NCBI GenBank assembly: GCA_946999025.1
Contig: CAMQBP010000039.1
Span: 1 to 12,829, forward strand
Length of the DNA stretch: 12,829 nt
Source: an uncultured Prevotella sp.
GTDB taxonomy: Bacteria; Bacteroidota; Bacteroidia; Bacteroidales; Bacteroidaceae
Reading direction: 5' to 3'
Position numbers and translations under genes: made by a program. The notes beneath the pieces are model-generated. The model made no database searches. It saw only the letters and a list, made by a program, of their open reading frames with translations, and had not been told where the DNA came from. Below, in pieces: positions 6,907 through 12,829 of the stretch; the first letter of the stretch is position 1, and the number at the start of each line of letters is the position of its first letter.

Positions 6907-8737
6907 ATCCTATTCGACGATTTTGCATTGTTTTTGCTTTTGCTTCCGATGCCGGAGAAAGCTTTCCTTTAATATATTGTTCCATCATGAGAGAACCAAT
7001 TGGCACACCAAAATCGGCTCCAAATCCGCCATTCTCCACATAAACGGCGATGGCTATCTTTGGATTGTTCATCGGAGCAAAGCCCATGAAGACCGAATGG
7101 TCGTGTCCCCGATTCTGCGCCGTACCTGTTTTTCCGCACACAGCATAATCAGCTCGGTTGGCAGCTCGGCAGGTTCCGCGCTCAACAGCCGAACGCATTC
7201 CCGCCACAACATATTCGTAAGCCCGCTTGTTGGCCTTGGTGTAATGGCGGCGAGTGAACAGGGTATCGAGCGGTTCGCCTTGCACTTTGCGCACCACATG
7301 CGGCACATGATAGTAGCCTCGGTTAGCAATGGTTGCGCCAAGATTGGCTATTTGCAAGGGAGTGAGGTTCACTTCTCCCTGTCCAATGGAGATACTAATG
7401 ATGGTTAAGCCATTCCATGAACCATGATAGGCTTTGTCATAGAAAGCCGAATTGGGTATCAATCCGCGCTTTTCACTTGGCAAATCGATGCCAAGTTTAT
7501 AGCCAAAGCCCATGCTCACCATGTAGTCGCGCCAAGTGTCCATGGCGGTTTGCACGTTCTTGTATTTGCGTCGGTTGCCTATCATATAGTACAATCCCCA
7601 ACAGAAATAAGCGTTGCACGACGTACTGATGGCCGGTACGAGTGACAAGGGTGAGGCATGACCGTGACAACCCACATGAAGTCCGCGGTAATAGAATCCG
7701 CGATGGCAGGCAAACGACGTGGAGGGAGAGATGATTCCCTCTGAGAGATAGGTCAAAGCCTGCGTAGTTTTGAAGGTTGACCCCGGTGGATACTGTCCCA
7801 TGATGCTTCGGTTCAGCAGCGGTTTCCATTGGTTTCGCTGCAACGCATGATGAACTTTCCCCCTTTTCTTCCCCACCATCCAACGCGGATCGTAGGTGGG
7901 TGACGATACCATGCATAGCACTTCGCCCGTGGAAGGCTCAATGGCAACGATGCTTCCTATCTTTCCTTGCAGCAATCTCTCACCCAACGCTTGCAGATCA
8001 AGGTCGAGAGATAGGGTGAGGTTCTTGCCTGGAATGGGCTTTGTATCAAGCTCGCCGTGTTGATAGCTCCCCTGAACTTTGCCATGTACGTCACGCAACA
8101 AGATTTGAACACCCTTCTGTCCACGCAGCTGTTTCTCGTAAGAACGCTCTACACCCAGCTTTCCTATATAGTCGCCAGCTTGGTAATAATCATCCCCTTC
8201 GATGTCACTTGGCGAAACTTCGGCCACATCTCCCAACACATGTGCTGCGTAAGGATATTGATATTGCCGAATACTTCGCTTCTGAACATAGAAGCCTGGA
8301 AAGCGATACATCTTCTCTTGAAACACGCTGAACTCTTTGTCGCTCAACTGACTCATGAAGAGTTGTTGCGTAAACCGCGAATAACCGGGGTTTTTGTTTC
8401 TATCCTTAATCTCGGCCATGCGCGCTTTAAAAAAGTCTTTGGTAATGCCCAAGGCTTCGCAAAACTCGAGGGTGTCAATCCTGTTTTTCTGCTCATTCAT
8501 CACCACCATGATGTCGTAAGCAGGCTGGTTGTACACCATGAGTTTGCCATGGCGATCGGTAATGATGCCACGAGAAGGATAATCTATCTTCTTGAGGAAG
8601 GCGTTACTGTCGGCATTCTTCTTATAATCATCGCTTAACAACTGCAAGGTGAACAGACGAATGATATAGATGACCACAATCACGATGGCCACCCCGGCTA
8701 TGACATATCTACGTTTTTCAAGATTATAATCCTTCAT
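6887..8737 (-). CDS. mrdA: Penicillin-binding protein 2 (elongasome transpeptidase)
   Basis: PBP2 crosslinks peptidoglycan during elongation and activates RodA. The 616-residue protein has one membrane anchor (about 11-33), a dimerisation/pedestal domain with the R-G-I-I-T-D-R signature (56-62), and a C-terminal transpeptidase domain. All three catalytic motifs are present: SxxK as S320-T-F-K323, SxN as S373-C-N375 and KTG as K536-T-G538. These make it a class B enzyme sensitive in principle to beta-lactams. It lies 29 bases after mreD and overlaps rodA by 20 bases. Length and motif spacing are normal. Confidence 0.96.
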   Translation of the reverse strand: MKDYNLEKRRYVIAGVAIVIVVIYIIRLFTLQLLSDDYKKNADSNAFLKKIDYPSRGIITDRHGKLMVYNQPAYDIMVVMNEQKNRIDTLEFCEALGITKDFFKARMAEIKDRNKNPGYSRFTQQLFMSQLSDKEFSVFQEKMYRFPGFYVQKRSIRQYQYPYAAHVLGDVAEVSPSDIEGDDYYQAGDYIGKLGVERSYEKQLRGQKGVQILLRDVHGKVQGSYQHGELDTKPIPGKNLTLSLDLDLQALGERLLQGKIGSIVAIEPSTGEVLCMVSSPTYDPRWMVGKKRGKVHHALQRNQWKPLLNRSIMGQYPPGSTFKTTQALTYLSEGIISPSTSFACHRGFYYRGLHVGCHGHASPLSLVPAISTSCNAYFCWGLYYMIGNRRKYKNVQTAMDTWRDYMVSMGFGYKLGIDLPSEKRGLIPNSAFYDKAYHGSWNGLTIISISIGQGEVNLTPLQIANLGATIANRGYYHVPHVVRKVQGEPLDTLFTRRHYTKANKRAYEYVVAGMRSAVERGTCRAANRADYAVCGKTGTAQNRGHDHSVFMGFAPMNNPKIAIAVYVENGGFGADFGVPIGSLMMEQYIKGKLSPASEAKAKTMQNRRIGYGSSNR

Positions 8738-8766
8738 TCATCCGCAACAAAAGCCTCATCAACCCA

Positions 8767-9267
8767 CTAACTCTTCCGCATGTTTTCTAAAGTGAGCAGC
8801 AATATTAATGTCAGTACCGTGCTGCCGACCACGCATTTGAGCCATTGCATCCAATTAAAGAAGCTGAATGACTCGAGTGTGAAAAAGACAATGCAGTACA
8901 AAAACACCAGCAACAACGCATAATTCAAGAACGATGCCACGCCCAACGACCGCATGGAAGGCTGCAAATCATCAGCACTCTCGCGCGGCAAGAACAACAT
9001 CAGCACGTAAGGTTGCAGCAAACCGATGAACGTCATACTGGCTGCGGCCAAGCCAGGGGTGTTTGAAAAGATGTCTACACATAAGCCCCCCAAGAATCCA
9101 CAACACAAGATTGCCCACTTAGGGAAGTTGCGTCGGAAGAGCAACATGACGTAAACATACAGCAAAGGGGTGGCGAAACCAAAGAGATGGATATGGTTGA
9201 ACACCAACACTTGCAGCAACAAGAGCAGGACAAAGAACGATATTCCTTTCAACATGTCTATACTCAT
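8767..9267 (-). CDS. mreD: Rod shape-determining membrane protein MreD
   Basis: MreD is a small integral membrane partner of MreC in the elongasome. The protein has 166 residues and at least four or five hydrophobic segments, with almost no soluble part. Sequence conservation in this family is low, so the call rests on topology, size and position between mreC and mrdA. I place the start at ATG 9267; a TTG two codons upstream (9273) is also open. The start is 11 bases after the mreC stop, indicating one transcript. Confidence 0.9.
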   Translation of the reverse strand: MSIDMLKGISFFVLLLLLQVLVFNHIHLFGFATPLLYVYVMLLFRRNFPKWAILCCGFLGGLCVDIFSNTPGLAAASMTFIGLLQPYVLMLFLPRESADDLQPSMRSLGVASFLNYALLLVFLYCIVFFTLESFSFFNWMQWLKCVVGSTVLTLILLLTLENMRKS

Positions 9268-9278
9268 ATCCAAAAACT

Positions 9279-10142
9279 TTAATTATCTTTCACTTCCATC
9301 GAATCTCGCGCAGCCCTCATCACCTCAATTCGCTCTTTCATCAGCGTGTTGTCAATGACTGAAACATCACGCAATGTAGCGAAATCGGTGGCGAGTTGAA
9401 CACACAACCGATACGAAGCGCCATCAGGAGAATTGTAAACATGCAAAATCTTTCCCACCAAAATGCCTGGCGGAAAGACCGATGAGTAACCACTGGTTAC
9501 GATGTTTTCGTGCAATTTGAAGCGCGCGTGCCGCGGAATGTCATCCAAAAAGGCCTGATCGGTGGAGCCTCCACGCCAGTTGAGAAAACCAAAATAGTCG
9601 CGATTCTCAATCTTACAACTCACATTCGACTTTGCGTTGAGCAGCGGAATCACGACGGCATAGTGTGACGAAACCAAATAAACAATCCCCACAACGCCTG
9701 TCCCACTGACCACACCCATGTCTTTTCGCACACCGTCAACCGAACCCTTATCAATGGTCATCAGGTTGTTGACATCCTTCAAAGAGTTGCTCACCACCTT
9801 GGCGGGAATCTGCTTAAACTGGGACAACTGCTGTGTGACATCGGCCTTGACGTATGATGAATCCTTCGTCACGGCCGTCAGCTTCTCTGAAAGCTCTACA
9901 ACTTTTTGCTCTAAAGCCAGATTTCGTTGGGTCAAATGCTGGTTGACCGTGGCCAATGAGAAGAATTTTTCCAATTGCGAACTCCACTCATAAACCTTTC
10001 CCGTCACCACATTCGCGGACGAGAACCACACGCTGTTCTGGTAATTGTTGTACCTGAACAGCAACGTAAAACTGATAGCTTCAAGCAATATAAAAACAAA
10101 CCAATGGTGGTGTTTTGCAAGAAACTCAATGAGATTCCGCAT
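9279..10142 (-). CDS. mreC: Rod shape-determining protein MreC
   Basis: MreC is a bitopic membrane protein that scaffolds PBP2 on the periplasmic side and links it to MreB and MreD. The 287-residue protein has a membrane segment at about 14-29, a likely coiled coil at about 55-92, and a beta-rich periplasmic domain. The latter shows the family signature DKGSVDGVRKDMGVVSGTGV (131-150), continuing into VGIVYLVS. It starts 38 bases after mreB and ends 11 bases before mreD. Nothing unusual is seen. Confidence 0.95.
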   Translation of the reverse strand: MRNLIEFLAKHHHWFVFILLEAISFTLLFRYNNYQNSVWFSSANVVTGKVYEWSSQLEKFFSLATVNQHLTQRNLALEQKVVELSEKLTAVTKDSSYVKADVTQQLSQFKQIPAKVVSNSLKDVNNLMTIDKGSVDGVRKDMGVVSGTGVVGIVYLVSSHYAVVIPLLNAKSNVSCKIENRDYFGFLNWRGGSTDQAFLDDIPRHARFKLHENIVTSGYSSVFPPGILVGKILHVYNSPDGASYRLCVQLATDFATLRDVSVIDNTLMKERIEVMRAARDSMEVKDN

Positions 10143-10180
10143 GCATACAATTGATTTTCAGTGTCACAAACCCTTAACCG

Positions 10181-11203
10181 TTATCTCATCAAGAACGAGA
10201 AGCGGTCTACATTCTTCAAAGCGATGCCTGCTCCCTTTGCCACACTGTGCAATGGATCTTCTGCAATGTGGAAAGGAATGTTGATTTTGTCAGTCAATCG
10301 CCTGTCAAGTCCGCGCAGCAAGGCACCGCCACCACTTAGATAGATGCCATTTTTCACAATGTCTGCGTACAACTCAGGCGGTGTTGCCTCCAATGCAGAC
10401 AGCACGGCATTCTCTATTTTGGCGATGGTTTTATCCAGACAGTGCGCTATTTCTTGATAGCAAACAGGCACCTCCATCGGCAAAGCCGTGATGCGATTAG
10501 GTCCATGAACAACATAATCTTCAGGAGCCTCTTCGCCCAAATCGGTCAAAGCAGAGCCAACGTGAATCTTGATACGTTCTGCCATGCGCTCACTGACCTT
10601 GACATTGTGCTGCCTACTCATGTATTCCTGGATGTCGGCCGTCAAGTCATCACCGGCCGTACGAATGGAGTTGTTCGACACGATGCCGCCCAACGAAATC
10701 ACGGCAATCTCGGTACTACCGCCACCGATGTCCACAATCATGTTGCCTTCCGGTGCCTCAACGTCGATACCGATGCCAATGGCGGCCGCCATCGGTTCAA
10801 AAATCAGGTACACATCACGACCGTCGGCATGTTCGGCCGAGTCGCGTACGGCGCGAAGTTCCACCTCGGTACTGCCCGAAGGAACGCCGATGACCATGCG
10901 AAGTGACGTTGAGAACAAGCGTCTACCAGGCCTCACCATCTTGATTAAGCCACGCATCATCTGCTCGCAGGCCGTAAAGTCGGCGATTACACCGTCGCGC
11001 AGCGGACGAATGGTGCGAATGTTGTCGTGCGTCTTCTCGTACATCAACTTTGCCTTCTCACCCACGGCAATCATCTTGTCGGTGCGACGATCCAGCGCGA
11101 CAACCGACGGTTCGTCAACCACAATTTTGTCATCACTGATGATGATGGTGTTGGCGGTACCCAAGTCCATTGCTATTTCTTGGATAAAAGAAAAAAATCC
11201 CAT
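10181..11203 (-). CDS. mreB: Rod shape-determining protein MreB (bacterial actin)
   Basis: MreB forms membrane-bound actin-like filaments that orient side-wall synthesis. The 340-residue protein carries the actin-superfamily nucleotide motifs: phosphate 1 D13-L-G-T-A-N18, the hydrolysis glutamate E136 in FEPMAAAIG, phosphate 2 D158-IGGGST (158-164), and the adenosine motif SGGGALLRG (290-298). The N-terminal GFFSFIQ stretch would be amphipathic and bind membrane. It is separated from the purine gene by 69 bases that contain a palindrome but no Bacteroidetes -7 element, so expression probably depends on the purH promoter. Long open frames on the opposite strand are shadows. Confidence 0.97.
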   Translation of the reverse strand: MGFFSFIQEIAMDLGTANTIIISDDKIVVDEPSVVALDRRTDKMIAVGEKAKLMYEKTHDNIRTIRPLRDGVIADFTACEQMMRGLIKMVRPGRRLFSTSLRMVIGVPSGSTEVELRAVRDSAEHADGRDVYLIFEPMAAAIGIGIDVEAPEGNMIVDIGGGSTEIAVISLGGIVSNNSIRTAGDDLTADIQEYMSRQHNVKVSERMAERIKIHVGSALTDLGEEAPEDYVVHGPNRITALPMEVPVCYQEIAHCLDKTIAKIENAVLSALEATPPELYADIVKNGIYLSGGGALLRGLDRRLTDKINIPFHIAEDPLHSVAKGAGIALKNVDRFSFLMR

Positions 11204-11221
11204 ATCTGTTTATGTTTTATT

Positions 11222-11233
11222 TTTAGGCCTAAA
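11222..11233. promoter_or_regulatory. Perfect 12-bp palindrome upstream of mreB
   Basis: TTTAGGCCTAAA lies 19 bases before the mreB start. Just upstream in the transcript is a small hairpin GGAG-GTGG-CTCC. These could be a regulator site or help pause or process the message between purH and mreB. Function is a guess. Confidence 0.25.
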
Positions 11234-11272
11234 TGCCGACACGGAGCCACCTCCTGCCAGCCTATATCTTCT

Positions 11273-11866
11273 TTATTTTGCAAACCATTGGTGGATAGCC
11301 GTGTCATAGTGACTGCTCACCCCAAAGGCACGCTCGGCAAACTGCTTTCGCTCTTCGAGCGTGGTTTGTGCGCCATTCTTGTCAAGAATGTCCTGCAACA
11401 TGCCATATTCGTTCTTACTGGGCACGATAACCACATCGTTGAAGTTTTTAGCACCAGCCCTGATCAGGGAGATACCCCCAATGTCAATTTTCTCAATGAT
11501 TTCTTGTTCTGAAGCTCCACTGGCCACTGTCTCCTCGAAAGGATAAAGGTCAACCACCACCAAGTCGATTGCCGGGATGTCATATTGCTGCATCTGCGCA
11601 CGGTCGCCCTCGTTTTCACGACGGGCAAGAATGCCGCCGAACACCTTGGGGTGCAATGTCTTGACGCGTCCACCCAAGATAGATGGATAAGATGTCACGC
11701 TCTCCACCGTTTGACATTCGTAGCCCAACGACTCGATAAACCGTTGTGTACCACCTGTAGAAAGGAATTTTACGCCCTCAGAATGCAGCTTTGCCAACAG
11801 CGCCTCCAATCCATCTTTATGAAAGACGGAAACCAACGCTGTTTTAATTTGTTTTACTCCAGCCAT
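11273..11866 (-). CDS. purH: IMP cyclohydrolase, PurH N-terminal domain only
   Basis: PurH normally joins an IMP cyclohydrolase domain (about 200 residues) to an AICAR formyltransferase domain, about 510 residues in total, for the last two steps of IMP synthesis. This gene has only the first. From ATG 11866 it gives 197 residues. Motifs seen are STGGT (36-40), GGRVKTLHPKVFGGIL (65-80, with the active-site lysine K69) and DIGGISLIRAGAKN (128-141, with K140). It ends at SSHYDTAIHQWFAK, exactly at the usual domain border, then a TAA. Reading on through the stop gives nothing like a formyltransferase in any frame before mreB, so this is a clean loss and not a frameshift. The cyclohydrolase could still work if the formyltransferase is supplied elsewhere. 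A longer start at 11923 is rejected because the promoter lies inside it. Confidence 0.9.
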   Translation of the reverse strand: MAGVKQIKTALVSVFHKDGLEALLAKLHSEGVKFLSTGGTQRFIESLGYECQTVESVTSYPSILGGRVKTLHPKVFGGILARRENEGDRAQMQQYDIPAIDLVVVDLYPFEETVASGASEQEIIEKIDIGGISLIRAGAKNFNDVVIVPSKNEYGMLQDILDKNGAQTTLEERKQFAERAFGVSSHYDTAIHQWFAK

Positions 11867-11887
11867 ATTTTTATGTGTATTTGGCCA

Positions 11888-11895
11888 CAAAGTTA
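11888..11895 (-). promoter_or_regulatory. Promoter -7 element for the purH-mreBCD-mrdA-rodA operon
   Basis: Minus-strand TAACTTTG fits TAnnTTTG exactly. No good -33 TTTG is at the usual spacing; a TTG lies a few bases too far upstream. Transcription would start near 11881, giving a 15-base leader to the ATG at 11866, which supports that start. Confidence 0.6.
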
Positions 11896-12032
11896 CGAAA
11901 AACCCTTGAATGAACCGCATCAATGATTGTAAAAAACGTTATTTTACACAGAATACGCATGGTACTTTCAATAAAAAAGGGTTTTTGATGTGAAATTGAA
12001 ATTCGCCACGAAAGAAAAAGTTATGCGAATCC

Positions 12033-12090
12033 TTGGTGCGACCCTACACTGCACGCCCTATTCGCCTCATTTCACCCGTGGGTCGCCCAA
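12033..12090. repeat. Long-loop inverted repeat
   Basis: TTGG-T-GCGACCC (12033-12044) pairs with GGGTCGC-CCAA (12080-12090): 11 base pairs with one bulged T and a 35-base loop. On the plus strand GTTTTT follows directly, like a terminator, yet no plus-strand gene lies upstream. It sits between the 22-bp array and the purH promoter. Confidence 0.4.
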
Positions 12091-12125
12091 GTTTTTGGGG
12101 AGGATTTTCACATTCGAGGACCTGG

Positions 12126-12213
12126 GAGCGTAAACTCCATGACTTTGGTGCGCAAACTCAATGACTTTGGATGTCAAACTCAATGACTTTGTCCTTCAAT
12201 CTTTATGCTTTTG
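12126..12213 (-). repeat. Tandem array, four 22-bp units (family copy 2)
   Basis: Read on the minus strand, units begin at 12213, 12191, 12169 and 12147, an exact 22-base step. Cores are CAAAAGCATAAAGATTG, CAAAGTCATTGAGTTTG (twice) and CAAAGTCATGGAGTTTA, each followed by 5 variable bases. The first unit matches the first unit of the array at 2217-2304 at 18 of 22 positions. The array points towards purH, about 260 bases ahead. Confidence 0.75.
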
Positions 12214-12303
12214 GAAAACTGTTCTAAACGCCTGGGAAACAAGAGAATACAAGGTCCGAGTTCGTAAGCGGACCATGAGGGTACAGCCGCATGACAGTTT
12301 TCC
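12213..12303. ncRNA. Nested inverted repeats, possible structured RNA
   Basis: The outer arms GGAAAACTGT (12213-12222) and ACAGTTTTCC (12294-12303) are perfect 10-bp complements. Inside is a second perfect stem, GGTCCG (12253-12258) with CGGACC (12269-12274), closing a 10-base loop. The left arm abuts the first unit of the 22-bp array. No promoter or U-tract was found, so a transcript is not shown; it could equally be DNA-level structure or a decayed mobile element. Confidence 0.25.
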
Positions 12304-12438
12304 GCCACAAGTCAGTTTATCATAAAAACACGCTGCCCCACCTTGTTTCACTTGGCAGTATCGATGAACTTGAAAAATCGGCCACCAGCCAGGAAAACAA
12401 GATGAGGCAACGCTCTAATTAAAATTCTAATCAGTCTT

Positions 12439-12452
12439 TAGACGAAGGTCTA
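12439..12452 (-). terminator. Possible weak terminator after dcp
   Basis: TAGAC-CTTC-GTCTA on the minus strand forms a 5-bp hairpin touching the dcp stop codon. The sequence after it is AT-rich but lacks a run of T, so this is weak. Confidence 0.25.
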
Positions 12453-12829
12453 TCAAAGTCCACGAGCCTTCAACAGGGCCTTGGCATCCGGAGCTTTCAA
12501 GCCTGTAAAGTCGCAGAACATCTGCATCAGGTCGCCCGTATTGCCTCGGCTGAGCACCTTGTCACGGAAAGCCTGACCTACCTCTGGTTTCAGTGGGCCA
12601 TGCGCCTTAAAGTAATCGGCCACGTTAACGGCCAGCACTTCCGACCACAGATAGCTGTAATAGCCAGCCGCGTAGCCGCCGCCCCACACATGGTTGAAGT
12701 ACGAGGTAGAATAGCGTGGAGGAATCTGAACGTTGTACAGTCCAATTCCTTGGAGCGCCTTTGTTTCAAACTCGCCAGCCTTGTCGGCCGCAGGGATTTG
12801 CGATGAAGCCATGTTGTGCCAAGCCAAAT
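12453..12829 (-). CDS. dcp: Peptidyl-dipeptidase Dcp (M3 metallopeptidase), C-terminal part
   Basis: Only the last 125 or so residues of an enzyme of about 700 are in the window; the gene continues past the right edge. The family is recognised by PPRYSTSYFNHVWGGGYAAG followed by YYSYLWSEVLA, then FRDKVLSRGNTGDLMQMF and the ending LLKARGL, all close to the C-terminus of E. coli Dcp. Dcp removes C-terminal dipeptides from small peptides. The zinc motif HExxH lies in the missing part, so activity cannot be judged. The gene ends 586 bases before the purH start and is read in the same direction, so it may read through unless stopped. Confidence 0.9.
   Translation of the reverse strand, partial: LAWHNMASSQIPAADKAGEFETKALQGIGLYNVQIPPRYSTSYFNHVWGGGYAAGYYSYLWSEVLAVNVADYFKAHGPLKPEVGQAFRDKVLSRGNTGDLMQMFCDFTGLKAPDAKALLKARGL

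Larger units (their letters stand above)
11896..12452. other. Intergenic region between purH and dcp
   Basis: About 560 bases without a gene. Both flanking genes are on the minus strand. It holds an 11-bp hairpin (12033-12090), a four-unit 22-bp array (12126-12213), a nested inverted repeat (12213-12303) and a possible weak terminator next to the dcp stop. The stretches 11924-12030 and 12305-12435 show nothing I can name. Confidence 0.6.

Noticed and set aside
11252..11257. Strong Shine-Dalgarno-like AGGAGG on the minus strand upstream of mreB
   Set aside because: It is about 50 bases from the mreB start, and Bacteroidetes rarely use such sites. A 10-codon GTG frame following it is probably chance.
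11204..11272. Possible frameshift hiding the rest of PurH
   Set aside because: No frame between the TAA and mreB resembles the formyltransferase domain and the space is far too short.
10569..11309. Long open frame of 246 codons on the plus strand
   Set aside because: It is antisense to mreB, which has every actin-family motif. The opposite frame is low-complexity Ser/Met/Arg-rich shadow sequence.
12126..12213. CRISPR-like array
   Set aside because: The variable part is only 5 bases, too short for spacers, and no cas gene is near. The same holds for 2217-2304.

Overview
The window looks like chromosomal DNA of a Bacteroidetes bacterium, most likely of the Prevotella group. The evidence is a purH-mreB-mreC-mreD-mrdA-rodA order, a GldH lipoprotein next to a PSP1/RicT protein, a DUF4369-plus-thioredoxin exported protein, promoters of the Bacteroidetes type (TTTG ... 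TAnnTTTG) and almost no Shine-Dalgarno sequences. Species is not determined.

Left part (1-2491): a promoter facing left off the edge, an AT-rich one-gene cassette (171-739) with 15-bp inverted ends and a 4-bp direct repeat, a TlpA-like thioredoxin gene broken by a one-base frameshift, its promoter, and an intergenic region holding a four-unit 22-bp tandem array. Middle (2492-5406, + strand): holB, ricT-like PSP1 and gldH, probably one transcript. Then a convergent boundary. Next (11866 down to 5437, - strand): an elongasome operon of a purine gene reduced to its IMP cyclohydrolase half, then mreB, mreC, mreD, mrdA (PBP2) and rodA. MreB filaments, the MreC/MreD membrane partners, the PBP2 transpeptidase and the RodA glycosyltransferase together build the lateral cell wall. 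Right part (11867-12452): intergenic DNA with a second four-unit 22-bp array of the same family, in opposite orientation, and nested inverted repeats. The right edge cuts the C-terminus of an M3 peptidase (Dcp).

Most genes are ordinary housekeeping genes. The points worth a second look are the shared 22-bp array family, the truncated PurH, the cassette with terminal repeats, the paired look-alike promoters, the delta-prime subunit lacking its zinc cysteines, and the chained mini-ORFs in front of holB. I see no phage, defence island, CRISPR, tRNA or rRNA.
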